Source of the DNA: an uncultured Opitutaceae bacterium
GTDB lineage: Bacteria; Verrucomicrobiota; Verrucomicrobiia; Opitutales; Opitutaceae
DNA length: 43,529 nt
Reading direction: 5' to 3'
Assembly: GCA_937942145.1 (NCBI GenBank)
Contig: CALDFV010000120.1
Coordinates: 1-43,529, forward strand
Part shown: positions 25,232 through 34,764 of the stretch, one piece after another
Layout: the number at the start of each line of letters is the position of its first letter
How positions within the stretch are numbered: position 1 is the stretch's first letter
Position numbers and translations under genes: made by a program
The notes under the pieces: model-generated
The model's input: the letters and a program-made list of their open reading frames with translations, nothing else
Told to the model about the DNA's origin: nothing
Database searches by the model: none

Positions 25232-26157
25232 GCCTAAAACAGAGTAACCATATTTTAACCGCCAGCGAATTGATCGATCAAACGAGCAAGAAAGACTTTC
25301 CGTGGTCTGGGTTCTACGAACTTACCAAGCCGCGCCTGAGCCTGCTCTCAGTGATCACCGCTCTCGTGGGCTATCTAGCCGCACTGCCCAGCCGAGACCT
25401 GACTTCCCTTCTCAATTTCCTTTGCGGCACCGCGCTTTGCGCTGCGGGAGCGGCAACATTGAATCAATGGCTCGAACGGGAGCCAGACTCGATCATGGAA
25501 CGGACCCGCGAACGCCCCATTCCCGCTCAGCTGATAACGCCGCAAGCCGCCCTGATCTTCGGTCTCGCCCTCTCAGTGGTCGGTTCTCTTCAGCTTTACT
25601 ATGGAGCCAACCCGCTCGCTGGACTCCTGGGGGCAGCCACGATCATCAGCTACGTGGTGATCTACACCCCCATGAAGAAGGCGACCCGCTGGGCAACTGA
25701 ATTTGGGGCGATTCCCGGAGCGATCCCTCCTCTAATCGGCTGGGCAGCGGCTGAAGGGACCATCACGACTCTCGGCTGGATACTCTTCGGGATTCTGGCT
25801 ATCTGGCAAATTCCTCACTTCATGGCAATCGCCTGGCTCTATCGCGATGACTACAAAAAGGGGGGATTCCCCATGCTTTCCGTTATCGACCAGGGAGGAA
25901 ATCGCGTTGCTCGCTGGGCCGTGATCAATACAGTAGTGCTAGTTCCCGTAAGCCTGCTTCCCGTTTTCCTGGGGTACTGCCAATGGATCTACGGCATTGT
26001 CGCTACCGTATTTGGATTGTGGTTCCTGAAGCATGCATTGGCATTTACGCGATCGGAAAATCGCGAAGTCACAGCTAGGAGTTTGTTTCTGAACTCCATC
26101 CTCTACCTCCCAGCCGTGCTTTTTAGCTTGGTGATAGATCGCTGGATACAAGGGTAG
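25228..26157 (+). CDS. ctaB: Protoheme IX farnesyltransferase (heme O synthase)
   Basis: This 309-residue UbiA-superfamily membrane enzyme transfers a farnesyl group to protoheme to make heme O. The prenyl-diphosphate-binding motif is N79-x3-E83-x3-D87-SIMERTRERPIP; the first Asp of the usual NxxxDxxxD is Glu here, a conservative change. The second acidic region is YRDDYKKGGFPMLSVIDQGG. The motif TPMKKATRWATEFGAIPGAIPPLIGW lies between them, and about nine transmembrane segments are visible. The start overlaps the ctaA stop. Together with ctaA, the downstream DUF420 gene and the divergent SCO gene it forms a cytochrome oxidase assembly cluster; the oxidase structural genes are not in the window. 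Confidence 0.96.
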   Translation: MSLKQSNHILTASELIDQTSKKDFPWSGFYELTKPRLSLLSVITALVGYLAALPSRDLTSLLNFLCGTALCAAGAATLNQWLEREPDSIMERTRERPIPAQLITPQAALIFGLALSVVGSLQLYYGANPLAGLLGAATIISYVVIYTPMKKATRWATEFGAIPGAIPPLIGWAAAEGTITTLGWILFGILAIWQIPHFMAIAWLYRDDYKKGGFPMLSVIDQGGNRVARWAVINTVVLVPVSLLPVFLGYCQWIYGIVATVFGLWFLKHALAFTRSENREVTARSLFLNSILYLPAVLFSLVIDRWIQG

Positions 26158-26176
26158 CATTAATTTCACTGCACTT

Positions 26177-26620
26177 ATGGAAATTCATCAAATTCCCGCT
26201 CTCAACGCGATTCTGAACTCGATCGCAACCGTCCTAATCGTTAGTGGACTCATCTGTATCAAAAAAGGAAACGAGAAAGCGCATCGCTCTTTCATGACGG
26301 CTGCATTGTTCGTATCTGTCTTATTCCTTGCCGGCTACCTTTTCCACAAATGGTCTGTCAATTGGCAAAACCGGTCGATTGGAGCCGAGGGAACCATCAA
26401 AAGCATTTATTTGCTGATGCTGCTGACCCACGTTCTTCTGGCAATGGCGATTGTCCCACTCGTCCTACGAACCTTCTTTCTGGCGATCAAGGGACGCTAC
26501 GAATCCCATAAAAAGTGGGCTCGATGGACCTACCCGATCTGGCTTTATGTTTCCGTTACAGGAGTATTGGTTTACTTTTCGATATATGTTTGGTTTCCTC
26601 CTCTGGAAAGTGTCCCATAA
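26177..26620 (+). CDS. DUF420 membrane protein (oxidase-assembly associated)
   Basis: This 147-residue protein has four transmembrane segments (about residues 7-25, 38-56, 74-96 and 118-137) and the DUF420 features: ALNAILNSIATVLIVSGLICIKKGNEKAHRSFM at the start, a His-containing loop, LLMLLTHVLLAMAIVPLVLR, and KKWARWTYPIWLYVSVTGVLVYF. Family members, such as the one called CtaM in Gram-positive bacteria, are encoded beside cytochrome oxidase or heme A genes and are needed for oxidase activity. It lies 19 bases after ctaB and belongs to the same transcription unit. Its precise biochemical role is not known. Confidence 0.92.
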   Translation: MEIHQIPALNAILNSIATVLIVSGLICIKKGNEKAHRSFMTAALFVSVLFLAGYLFHKWSVNWQNRSIGAEGTIKSIYLLMLLTHVLLAMAIVPLVLRTFFLAIKGRYESHKKWARWTYPIWLYVSVTGVLVYFSIYVWFPPLESVP

Positions 26621-26677
26621 ATCCAATTTCTTCGTTCTTTGGTCATATTTGAGATCCAAAATTCGTTTATTCGCATC

Positions 26678-26698
26678 GCAATACCCTCCGAGTATTGC
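26678..26698. other. Perfect 7-pair hairpin after the ctaAB-DUF420 operon
   Basis: The arms gcaatac and gtattgc enclose a 7-base loop (cctccga). It lies 58 bases after the DUF420 stop and 115 before the transporter gene. No T tract follows on either strand, so it may be a rho-independent-like mRNA end without a U run, an mRNA-stabilising hairpin, or an operator. The rest of the 26621-26812 gap shows nothing distinct. Confidence 0.35.
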
Positions 26699-26812
26699 TC
26701 AACTCGAAAGCCAAATTTTGAATTTCAGAGACAACGACAAGACCTCTCAAGCGACTTATTGGACACTTTCTTAGAGTTTGTCTAAAGCAGTTTCGCTCTC
26801 CGACACTATCAC

Positions 26813-28609
26813 ATGACTTGGGAAATCATCTTCGTATTCGCGCTGCTCGTCCTCGCGTTGGCTAGTTTCGTCTGGGAAAAGCTCCCTCCTGACGTCACCG
26901 CCCTCTCCCTTTTCTCGATCCTGATCGTTTCGGGAATACTCTCTACTGAAAAGGCATTTAGCGTATTCTCAAATCCGGCTCCACTTACCGTTGGGGCCAT
27001 GTTTATCATTAGCGCCGCGCTTGACAAGTGCGGTGTCATCGATCGTCTCGCGTTCGGCTTGCAAGGTCTATCAAAACTCACCTATCGGCCCTTTATCCTA
27101 GTGATAATGCTGCTAGCCGGAATCGTGTCCGCATTCATCAATAACACGCCGGTTGTCGTTGTCTTGCTTCCCGTCGTGCTAGCGCTCTCCAAAAAGATAG
27201 GAATCTCTGGATCCAAAGTTCTAATACCGCTTTCCTATGCTTCGATTTTGGGAGGTACCTGTACTCTCCTGGGGACCAGCACAAACATCATCGTGAGCGG
27301 CGTAGCCGAAGCGGCGGGAGAAAAACCACTGGGAATGTTCGAGTTCGCGCTGGTAGGTCTTCCGCTTTTCATCGCCGGCCTGATTTATTTGACGATTTTC
27401 GGAAACAAGGTTCTCCCGACCCGAGAAACGTTAACGTCGATTCTGTCGGAAGATGAGAGACGGGAGTACATCACAGAGGCATTTGTAAACCACACCTCGA
27501 CCGTCATCGGCAAAAGCCTGAAAGAGTCAGGGATTCAAGGCGTCAACGGTATCCGAGTCATCGATATCGTACGGTCGGGATCTTCACTGCAAACGCGCTT
27601 AGACAAAGTCATTCTAGAGGAAGGCGATCGCTTGGTGCTAGCTTGTCGGGCATCCGGAATCGCCAAAGCTCGAAGTATCTCTGGGCTCGATCTTGAAATA
27701 GAGGAGAAGCTTGGACTTGAACAAATTGCAGCCCACGAGGGTATGATGGTTGAGGCGATCTTAGGGCCCAATTCCGATGTCCTAGGGAAGACCATCGAAG
27801 AAGTAAACTTCCGACAGCATTACCGCATGGTCGTTCTGGCGGTACATCGGAAGGGAAAGAATCTTCGAGAAAAAATCGCTTCTCTGAGACTGGAGTTTGG
27901 GGATACCTTGCTCTTGCTGGGAACTGACAACGCCATCCAGAATCTGCAAGCGAGTGAGGACATCATCCTGATGTCCAACAACGCCATTCAGTCCAAGACA
28001 TCAAAATTGAAGATGGGACTGGTTCTTGCCGCGGTAGCGGGCGTGGTCATTTCAGCGGCTACCGGGATCGCGCCCATCGCCGTCGCGGCTATCGTCGCCT
28101 GCGTCGCTCTCTTTGTCACTGACTGTATCCGCCCCAAGGACGGCTATGGGGCAGTCCAATGGAATCTTCTCTTCATCATCTACGGTATGCTGGGAATGGG
28201 TGTCGCAATGGAGGAAACCGGAGCCTCCTTGTTTTTGGCCAACAATTTGATCGGCGCTGTTACTGGATTTGTGGCCCCCGAATGGCAGCCCTATGTGATG
28301 CTGGCGTGCGTGTACCTTCTGACGAACGCGTTGACCGAATCGCTTTCTAACAACGCGGCCGCCGTTCTAATGGCCACACTTGCCATTGGAATCGCTGAGA
28401 CACTCGGGGTTAGCATGCGGCCGTTCCTCTTCGCGGTAGCCATTGCCGCTTCCGCGAGTTTCGCAACGCCTATAGGCTATCAGACCAACACTTATGTCTA
28501 CGGAGCGGGTGGGTACCGGTTTTCCGATTTCACAAAGGCAGGGCTCCCGCTCAATATCATCTGCTTCATTACTTCGGTTTGCCTGATTCCCTTAATTTGG
28601 GAATTCTAG
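26813..28609 (+). CDS. DASS/SLC13-type transporter with two RCK_C (TrkA-C) domains
   Basis: This 598-residue membrane protein belongs to the divalent anion:sodium symporter group. The transport core is split: N-terminal helices include a NNTPVVVVLLPVVLALSKK segment and the Ser-Asn-Thr-type motif LLGTSTN; C-terminal helices include TESLSNNAAAVLMATLA and the matching PIGYQTN. Two soluble RCK_C domains sit between them (about residues 205-290 and 300-390), each with the pattern 'v..GktL.e..f....gv.v..i.R.g......d..l..GD.lll'. Likely substrates are sulfate, dicarboxylates or related anions; sulfate would fit the sulfatases, but that is inference. It is a single plus-strand gene converging with the IMPase gene, leaving only 17 bases between stops. 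Confidence 0.92.
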   Translation: MTWEIIFVFALLVLALASFVWEKLPPDVTALSLFSILIVSGILSTEKAFSVFSNPAPLTVGAMFIISAALDKCGVIDRLAFGLQGLSKLTYRPFILVIMLLAGIVSAFINNTPVVVVLLPVVLALSKKIGISGSKVLIPLSYASILGGTCTLLGTSTNIIVSGVAEAAGEKPLGMFEFALVGLPLFIAGLIYLTIFGNKVLPTRETLTSILSEDERREYITEAFVNHTSTVIGKSLKESGIQGVNGIRVIDIVRSGSSLQTRLDKVILEEGDRLVLACRASGIAKARSISGLDLEIEEKLGLEQIAAHEGMMVEAILGPNSDVLGKTIEEVNFRQHYRMVVLAVHRKGKNLREKIASLRLEFGDTLLLLGTDNAIQNLQASEDIILMSNNAIQSKTSKLKMGLVLAAVAGVVISAATGIAPIAVAAIVACVALFVTDCIRPKDGYGAVQWNLLFIIYGMLGMGVAMEETGASLFLANNLIGAVTGFVAPEWQPYVMLACVYLLTNALTESLSNNAAAVLMATLAIGIAETLGVSMRPFLFAVAIAASASFATPIGYQTNTYVYGAGGYRFSDFTKAGLPLNIICFITSVCLIPLIWEF

Positions 28610-28626
28610 AAAGCGGTTCAATCTGA

Positions 28627-29421
28627 TTATCGGTCCATCGCGGCACGTATCTGCTTTAATATGGCAGGAGAACCGGCAGCATAGCCAAACGGCGGCTTCT
28701 TAACGTCAAATTGCATTAAAGGAAATGGGTCTGAATCAAAATATTTGATATCGCCCTTCACCTCCCGAATCAATGCAACCCCTGCTGCAATGTCCCATGA
28801 ATTGACCCGATGCGCGACGACCCCATCCAGCCAGCCGACTGCGACATAGGCCAATTGGATCGCGCTACTACCCAAATTACGTATCTTAAACATTCGCTGC
28901 AAAGCGCGATCATCACTCTCTCTTTCGCCAATCTCGCAATGCTGCGCCCCCACGATGCTCTGAGCTGAGGGGGATTCAAAAGATACCTGAATTTTTCGAT
29001 CTCCAACGAAGACCCCGGCTCCAGGGCCTCCATGGATGAGCGATCGTGACATGTGGTCATAAATAATGCCATAAACGGGAACCCCGTCCTTGAGCAGAGC
29101 CAACGAGATAGCGCAGGCAGGAATTCCTCGAGCGAAATTGTTTGTTCCGTCAATGGGATCAACAAGCCATGTGTATTCAGTATCTAAAACAACGGATCCC
29201 TTCTCCGGATCAGTCTCCTCACTCAGGAACAGATCTTCAGGAAATTGGCCTTTCAACTGCCCCTGCAACGCATTGGAAATATTCAGATCCGCCTCGGTCA
29301 CCCTAGAACCATCGTACTTCCACTGGCTATCGACTCGTCCAAAACGGCTTTCAAAAAACTTAGCTTGCTCCTCTACAATCGAGCGACCTGCCGCTATCCT
29401 CTCTTCAATTTTTTGGAACAT
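28627..29421 (-). CDS. Inositol monophosphatase family phosphatase
   Basis: This 264-residue Mg-dependent phosphatase shows the three family motifs: E68/E69 in LSEETD, D88-P-I-D91-G-T93 in WLVDPIDGTNNF, and W-D210 in NSWDIAAGVALIREVKG. These residues bind two or three metal ions around the phosphate. Possible substrates include inositol phosphate, histidinol phosphate or 3'-phosphoadenosine 5'-phosphate; the sequence does not decide. The protein is cytoplasmic and of normal length. It is the last gene of the minus-strand housekeeping series, 36 bases after the DAHP synthase gene, so it may be co-transcribed with aromatic amino acid genes, which makes a histidinol-phosphatase-like or quinate-type role conceivable. 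Confidence 0.93.
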   Translation of the reverse strand: MFQKIEERIAAGRSIVEEQAKFFESRFGRVDSQWKYDGSRVTEADLNISNALQGQLKGQFPEDLFLSEETDPEKGSVVLDTEYTWLVDPIDGTNNFARGIPACAISLALLKDGVPVYGIIYDHMSRSLIHGGPGAGVFVGDRKIQVSFESPSAQSIVGAQHCEIGERESDDRALQRMFKIRNLGSSAIQLAYVAVGWLDGVVAHRVNSWDIAAGVALIREVKGDIKYFDSDPFPLMQFDVKKPPFGYAAGSPAILKQIRAAMDR

Positions 29422-29457
29422 CGCTCAGTAACGGTCGATCGGCTGGCGAAAGAAAGC

Positions 29458-30504
29458 CTATTCTGAGCTTTCGGGCGGCGACTTGAGGTTCCAGATAGCT
29501 TGGCACTTCTCCATCAGCTGTCGAAATGCTTCTGGAGTAATCGCTTGCTTCGGATCATCTCCCAACCCACGCGTTGGATCAATATTCGCTTCGATGCATA
29601 ATCCATCCGCGCCATAAGCGACCGCCGCCATGGAACAGGCCTCGACATACACCGATTTACCCACTGAGTGAGACGGATCTACCACAACCGGCGCCCAGGT
29701 CTTTTCCTTGATGAGCGGAGTGATCGACTCGTCCGGATGATTTCGATAGCCTTCGAGACTGGGCAATGTTCCGCGAGGACAAAGCATCACATTCGGATTT
29801 CCAAAATTTACGATGTACTCCGCAGCCGAAATAAATTCGTTGATCGGACCGATGTGCCGTCCGCGCTTGAGCAGTACCACGGTGTTTTTCCCTGCGATCG
29901 CTTGCCCAACTTTTCGAAGCAGAGAGTAATTCAGGGCGTTGCGTGTACCGATTTGAAGCATGTCTACGCCTGCATCTAAGGCTAGCTTCAAGTTTTCTTC
30001 ATCCATCACCTCGGTGTTCACGGGAAGACCCGTCCGCCGCGCGCCTTCCATTAATATGTCTAGAGCCTTATTGTCCCCCTGATAGGAGTAAGGGTTCGTT
30101 CTCGGCTTCCAAACTCCGCCTCTCAGGGCGTGAGCGCCAGCCTCTTTGAGGGCTTCCGCCGTTTCGTAAAACCGGTTTGGATTCGCAGGGTCTATCGTGC
30201 AAGGTCCCGCGATAGCGAGCAGCTCCTTCCCCAATTCAATCCCACCGAAAACCGTTTTGTGGTTCTTAAGCTCCGACCGGATGTCCAGCAATTTATGAGG
30301 GGATTGAATCGTATCCACTCGATCAATATACTCGAGACCCGCTACCCGATTGATCAGCAGTTCATGGCGTTCGTCGCCAACGATTGCGTAGATACTTTGA
30401 ACCGCCCCTTCGATCACCTGGATACGGCACCCAAATTCTGCCACGATCCGCGTGACGTCTTCCAGCTGGGCGTCTGTCAATTTTGGGGTTTTCGGAATAA
30501 TCAT
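29458..30504 (-). CDS. aroF: 3-deoxy-7-phosphoheptulonate synthase (DAHP synthase, class I beta type)
   Basis: This 348-residue enzyme condenses phosphoenolpyruvate and erythrose 4-phosphate, the first step of the shikimate pathway. The first ~90 residues form the ferredoxin-like regulatory domain typical of the I-beta subgroup. The barrel follows with AIAGPCTID (metal Cys), RGGVWKPRTNPYSYQG (PEP binding), VLLKRG, VMLCPRGT, VVDPSHSVGKS (metal His) and GLCIEANIDP. Length is usual. ATG 30504 lies 10 bases after the lysA-like stop, so the two genes are almost certainly one transcript. Feedback control by an aromatic amino acid or prephenate is expected from the N-terminal domain, not shown. The symbol is the generic one for this family. 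Confidence 0.96.
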   Translation of the reverse strand: MIIPKTPKLTDAQLEDVTRIVAEFGCRIQVIEGAVQSIYAIVGDERHELLINRVAGLEYIDRVDTIQSPHKLLDIRSELKNHKTVFGGIELGKELLAIAGPCTIDPANPNRFYETAEALKEAGAHALRGGVWKPRTNPYSYQGDNKALDILMEGARRTGLPVNTEVMDEENLKLALDAGVDMLQIGTRNALNYSLLRKVGQAIAGKNTVVLLKRGRHIGPINEFISAAEYIVNFGNPNVMLCPRGTLPSLEGYRNHPDESITPLIKEKTWAPVVVDPSHSVGKSVYVEACSMAAVAYGADGLCIEANIDPTRGLGDDPKQAITPEAFRQLMEKCQAIWNLKSPPESSE

Positions 30505-30514
30505 CGGATTTTTG

Positions 30515-31783
30515 TTAGAATAAAATTTCAGTTTCGTTGGCCAGAATTTGTTCTAAAGTCTGACGCTTCCGCATTACACTTAGGCTTCCGTCGAGTCGAA
30601 GCATTACCTCAGGGCACTCTGGAAAGGAATTGTAGTTCTTCGTCGACATGGCAGAGCAGTAGGCACCCGCGCCGCCAATCGCCAGAATATCTCCAATTTT
30701 TGCATCGACCAACTTCCGAGGAAGGAGCGCTTCTGGATCTCCAGGAGCAGGAGTCAGAATATCGCCTGACTCACAGCAATGACCTGTGATCACGTAAGTG
30801 TGCGCTTCACGCGTATCTCCATCGCAAGCCAACAGCTCCATAGGATGCTGCGCCCCGTACATCGAAGGACGCGCATTCTCAGTCATGCCGGTATCCAGCT
30901 TGATAAAATCGTATCCATCTTCCCCTGTCGATGTGAGATCCTGAACCGTTGATATGAGTACGCAACTATTGGCCATCAAGTAAGTGCCCGGTTCAATTTC
31001 GAGATGCAATTTGCGGCCCGTTTCAGACTGAAAACGCTCAAACGCCTCACGCATGGGGGCACCGATAGCTTGCAGATCAGTTGTTACCTCGTCTGGCATT
31101 CTACCCACTTTGTAGCCACCGCCAAGATTCAGAACAGTGACCGCATCGAAAGATCGGACGAGATTTAAGCTTAATCCCACTGCCTTAACCCAAACTTCGG
31201 GATCACTTCCGCTCCCAATGTGGGTATGAATACGAAATACCTCCAAGCCATGTCCCGATACGATCTTTTTAACTTTGTCTATGTCTTCAAACCAAATTCC
31301 GAAGCTCGAAGCGGGACCACCCACGTTGGTTCGTTGCGTGCCCCCAGAACCCAGACCGGGATTGAAGCGTAACCCCACTTTGGCATTCGGGAAAAGCATT
31401 CCGCATCGCTCGAGCTGGTGAAGCGAGCAAGCGTTGACCGTCATGCCCTTTGCAACGAGGGACAATAGGCGATCATCCGTTGGAAATTCCTGCGTGCTTA
31501 GAGAAATATCTGACGCGTCGAATCCAGCGGCGACCGCTCTTTCCGCTTCATAAATTGAACTCGCGTCGATTTTCAATCCCATCGATTTGAACAATCGGAG
31601 TATGTTTGCGTTCGGACAGGCCTTCATGGCAAACCGAGCTGTCAGCCCAAAGGCATTGGGGAAATCCGATACCTTAGCCGCGACGGAACGCAATGAAGCT
31701 TCGTCGTAAACGTAACATGGGGTTCCGATCTCCTCGCGAACACGAAAAGCAGTTTCAGGATTTAAAAATGATGCAGCTTGCAT
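30515..31783 (-). CDS. lysA: Diaminopimelate decarboxylase (PLP-dependent)
   Basis: This 422-residue fold-III PLP enzyme most likely makes lysine from meso-diaminopimelate. The PLP lysine is K54 in RFAMKACPN. Other marks are SLSTQEFP, the HTHIGSGS strand, [10 protein letters not shown] (phosphate-binding Gly loop), [18 protein letters not shown] and the C-terminal [17 protein letters not shown]. The EPGT variant replaces the common EPGR, and GHCCESGD replaces GPxCESGD, so substrate preference could differ slightly; related arginine or carboxynorspermidine decarboxylases are the alternatives. It lies between menB (82 bases upstream) and aroF (10 bases downstream). Cytoplasmic. Confidence 0.88.
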   Translation of the reverse strand: MQAASFLNPETAFRVREEIGTPCYVYDEASLRSVAAKVSDFPNAFGLTARFAMKACPNANILRLFKSMGLKIDASSIYEAERAVAAGFDASDISLSTQEFPTDDRLLSLVAKGMTVNACSLHQLERCGMLFPNAKVGLRFNPGLGSGGTQRTNVGGPASSFGIWFEDIDKVKKIVSGHGLEVFRIHTHIGSGSDPEVWVKAVGLSLNLVRSFDAVTVLNLGGGYKVGRMPDEVTTDLQAIGAPMREAFERFQSETGRKLHLEIEPGTYLMANSCVLISTVQDLTSTGEDGYDFIKLDTGMTENARPSMYGAQHPMELLACDGDTREAHTYVITGHCCESGDILTPAPGDPEALLPRKLVDAKIGDILAIGGAGAYCSAMSTKNYNSFPECPEVMLRLDGSLSVMRKRQTLEQILANETEILF

Positions 31784-31865
31784 AGTTAAAATTGATTGGG
31801 ACTGGCCCTCTGAAAGTGAACTGGGCTCGATATCGCCACAGCGATGGATAAGCCTAGGAACGCTC

Positions 31866-32702
31866 TTAAGGCATCCAAGGATATTTGGAAAAATCCGGCT
31901 TCCGTTTTTCTAAAAAGGCCTGCTTTCCTTCCGCTCCCTCTTCGGTCATGTAATACAAGTAGGTCGCGTTTCCCGCTAGTTCTTGAATCCCTGCTTGACC
32001 GTCCAGATCCGCATTAAAGGCGGACTTCAAGCAGCGAATCGCGATGGGACTCTTTTCCACCACTTCTGTCGCCCATTGGATTCCTTCTTCCTCGAGCTCT
32101 TCCACAGGAACGACTTTGTTGACCAACCCCATGTCCAAAGCCTCCTGAGCATTGTATTGCCGACATAAATACCAAATCTCACGGGCTTTTTTCTGACCCA
32201 CAATACTGGCTAAATAGCTCGCGCCAAAACCACCATCAAAGCTTCCAACCTTAGGACCGGTTTGGCCAAAAATTGCGTTGTCGGCGGCAATTGTCATATC
32301 ACAAATAACGTGCAGTACATGCCCTCCTCCGATCGCATATCCCGACACCAAGGCAATCACCACCTTGGGAATTGAGCGAATGAGCTTCTGCAGATCCAGC
32401 ACATTCAATCGGGGAACACCATCTGCTCCTACGTATCCAGCATGCCCGCGTACGCTTTGATCGCCACCCGAGCAAAACGCGTATTTTCCATCAGTATGTG
32501 GACCGGCTCCGGTGAGCAAAATCGCCGCGATCGACTGGTCTTCCCTGGCGTCGCAAAACGCTTCGAACATCTCAAACACGGTCTGAGGACGGAACGCATT
32601 TCGTTTTTCCGGCCGATTTATCGTGATCTTCGCTATGCCCTGCCACTTCTCATAGCGAATGTCTTCGTAGTCTTTTACACTTTGCCAGTCTGCTTTTGAC
32701 AT
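31866..32702 (-). CDS. menB: 1,4-dihydroxy-2-naphthoyl-CoA synthase
   Basis: This 278-residue crotonase-fold enzyme closes the second ring in menaquinone synthesis, converting o-succinylbenzoyl-CoA to dihydroxynaphthoyl-CoA. MenB-specific motifs are clear: [11 protein letters not shown] near residue 29, [20 protein letters not shown] at 73-92, [40 protein letters not shown] and the C-terminal [14 protein letters not shown]. Presence of this gene means the cell uses the classic menaquinone route; other men genes are outside the window. The ATG at 32702 gives the family-typical N-terminus. Neighbours are housekeeping genes of unrelated pathways. Confidence 0.97.
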   Translation of the reverse strand: MSKADWQSVKDYEDIRYEKWQGIAKITINRPEKRNAFRPQTVFEMFEAFCDAREDQSIAAILLTGAGPHTDGKYAFCSGGDQSVRGHAGYVGADGVPRLNVLDLQKLIRSIPKVVIALVSGYAIGGGHVLHVICDMTIAADNAIFGQTGPKVGSFDGGFGASYLASIVGQKKAREIWYLCRQYNAQEALDMGLVNKVVPVEELEEEGIQWATEVVEKSPIAIRCLKSAFNADLDGQAGIQELAGNATYLYYMTEEGAEGKQAFLEKRKPDFSKYPWMP

Positions 32703-32792
32703 TCTCGGCAGTGTGCGAGTCCCTTGGGTCCGTGCAAGCCTCGGTTTCGCCAGAATTTGAAATACCGAATGTCCAAACAGCCCGATATCCCC

Positions 32793-33734
32793 CTAGTCCA
32801 GCCGCAGGCTGGCGTCTACAAAGGGCTCAAACACTTCTGGCAGAGGCGCATTTAAATCTAGTGATTCACCCGTAATCGGATGTTCAAACGCCAAGTGGGC
32901 GCTGTGCAACATAACCCGACTCGGCACCGCTGGCAAATACGGCAGAGCCCGATACCCGTATACCACATCGCCGAGGATCGGAAAACCCAGACTTCTCAAG
33001 TGTACGCGAATCTGATGCGTCCTTCCCGTGTGGATACGGCATCTCAGCAACGAATATCCCCCCTGATAAAGCCCCTCCAGTTTCCAATCCGTATGGGCCT
33101 CTCTCCCATGCCCTTCCTGACAAACTCTCATCTTATGCCTCTGAGTCGGATTTCTTTCGATTGGCTTTCGAATGGAACCGCTAATCAGTTCCGGTCGACC
33201 TTTAGCTAACGCCAGATATTCTTTGACCAGTGATCGCGAATGAAACAATTCACCTAGTTCCCTATGGGCGACGTCCGTCTTGGCTGCCACTATCAACCCA
33301 CTGGTATCCCGGTCCAAACGGTGGACGATTCCCGGTCTTTCAACCCCACCGATCCCACTAAGTTGGCCCTTACAGTGGAAAAGCAGACCGTGAGCTAGTG
33401 TCGTTTCAGGAGCCCCAGCCCCCGGATGGGTAATAAGCCCAGCAGGTTTATCAATGACCACCAGGTACTCGTCTTCGTAAACAGCACTAAGATTCAGATC
33501 CACGGGATCCATGTTGCACTCTTGGATCTCTGGCATTTCAAAAACCAGCACATCCCCCTGTGAAATTTTCCGATTCTTCGATATGGGCTGCCCTCCTAAT
33601 CGCACAAGCGACGCATCAAACGCCCGATGAAAATCTGAGCGGCTGTGATCAGGGAAGGAATCCGCAAGCAGCTTATCCGCCCGGATTTTCTTCGTTCCTT
33701 CAGGCGCGACGAATTCTGTGATACGATTACTCAA
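32793..33734 (-). CDS. RluD-family 23S rRNA pseudouridine synthase
   Basis: This 313-residue protein isomerises uridines in RNA, probably 23S rRNA. An S4 RNA-binding domain occupies about residues 15-70, followed by the catalytic domain with GIVHRLD141RDTSGLIVAAK, where D141 is the nucleophile, and the later RTHQIRVHLRSLGFPILGD. The reading frame starts with TTG 33734 inside the end of the adenosine deaminase gene (8-base overlap); AGAGG stands just upstream and no ATG or GTG lies nearby, so a coupled TTG start is the best choice. Target position (as for RluD 1911/1915/1917 or RluC) is not determinable. Confidence 0.94.
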   Translation of the reverse strand: MSNRITEFVAPEGTKKIRADKLLADSFPDHSRSDFHRAFDASLVRLGGQPISKNRKISQGDVLVFEMPEIQECNMDPVDLNLSAVYEDEYLVVIDKPAGLITHPGAGAPETTLAHGLLFHCKGQLSGIGGVERPGIVHRLDRDTSGLIVAAKTDVAHRELGELFHSRSLVKEYLALAKGRPELISGSIRKPIERNPTQRHKMRVCQEGHGREAHTDWKLEGLYQGGYSLLRCRIHTGRTHQIRVHLRSLGFPILGDVVYGYRALPYLPAVPSRVMLHSAHLAFEHPITGESLDLNAPLPEVFEPFVDASLRLD

Positions 33735-34749
33735 TTTCCTCTGATAGCAGAGAATCGATTTCCGCGATATAAGAATTTTTTAGTTCCTCGTCCATTCGAG
33801 CAAACCGAAATCCGTTTTCAGCAATCTTAGCCAGCTCGCTTCGCTTAAATCCAAGTCGATCGTGCAAGGCTTCATATTCGCCAGAAAGCGTGTTCGCGAA
33901 GCAAAGCGGATCGTCCGTATTAATCGTGCACGTGACTCCCGCATCGAAATACCCACGAATGGGATGATCTTCCAATTGTTCGACTACCCTAAGCTTCTCG
34001 TTGCTTATCGGGCACATGTCCAAAATCACACCTTCATCAGCGAGTCGCTGGACCAAGTCTGGATCTTCAAAAGCTCGTGTACCGTGCTGTATTCTTTCAG
34101 CGCCAAGAAGATCTAAGGCTTCGTAAATCTTGTCCGCTCCTCCAAATTCACCCGCATGAACTTTAATAATTTTCCCTGCTTCCTTGCACTGTTTCCAAAT
34201 ACGAGGGGTCCAAGCCTCCAATTTTAGCCACTCTTGCCCATGCAGATCGATGCCATCGAGATCATCCCATGTGGGGAGCGAATCGATGATTGGACTCATC
34301 ACTTCCGTGTAGCCATCGCGGGTCAGGCCAGCAATCACTCTAATTTCCAGCCCCTTGGGGGCTGCTGATTTAATGGCGTGGATTAATTCATGCCCGTCTG
34401 AGCCCGTGAATTCAATAATCGCCAAATGGAGACTGGTTTCCAAGTACTTAACATTTTGGTCTGCCAGCCCAGAGAAGATGAGCTTGCAAGCTTCATGATA
34501 GCGTTCTGGGCTCGTGTACCATGCGACGGCATGGTCGACTAGCAGCGTTTCAAAATCAACAAAATTGGGGAAACGATACCCGGGCTCACGGAAAAACGGG
34601 TTGGCCGGAAAACGATCGGGGTCCAACTCTCGCAGCAATGTGTAAGGCAGTGCTCCCTCGATGTGGAGGTGCGTTTCTGTCTTGGGAATTTTCCTGAGCC
34701 AATCCACGACCGGCTCACCACCTTCAGTTCTCGGTTTACTCATACCCAT
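33727..34749 (-). CDS. Adenosine deaminase family protein
   Basis: This 340-residue zinc hydrolase deaminates adenosine or adenine for purine salvage. Zinc ligands and catalytic residues are visible: H27 and H29 in TETHLHIEGAL, H198 and E201 in KVHAGEFGG, H222 in IQHGTRA, and D279/D280 in TINTDDPL; CPISN lies between. The adenine deaminase subgroup shares these motifs, so the exact substrate is open. Either of two close ATGs (34749, 34743) may be the start. Downstream the stop overlaps the rluD-like gene. The upstream neighbour is the M29 aminopeptidase gene, 15 bases away. Confidence 0.93.
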   Translation of the reverse strand: MGMSKPRTEGGEPVVDWLRKIPKTETHLHIEGALPYTLLRELDPDRFPANPFFREPGYRFPNFVDFETLLVDHAVAWYTSPERYHEACKLIFSGLADQNVKYLETSLHLAIIEFTGSDGHELIHAIKSAAPKGLEIRVIAGLTRDGYTEVMSPIIDSLPTWDDLDGIDLHGQEWLKLEAWTPRIWKQCKEAGKIIKVHAGEFGGADKIYEALDLLGAERIQHGTRAFEDPDLVQRLADEGVILDMCPISNEKLRVVEQLEDHPIRGYFDAGVTCTINTDDPLCFANTLSGEYEALHDRLGFKRSELAKIAENGFRFARMDEELKNSYIAEIDSLLSEEIE

Positions 34750-34764
34750 CCTGGATCTAAGCGA

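Noticed and set aside
31824-31854. Interrupted hairpin between menB and lysA
   Set aside because: It has only five plus four pairs with mismatched internal loops and no T tract; likely chance.
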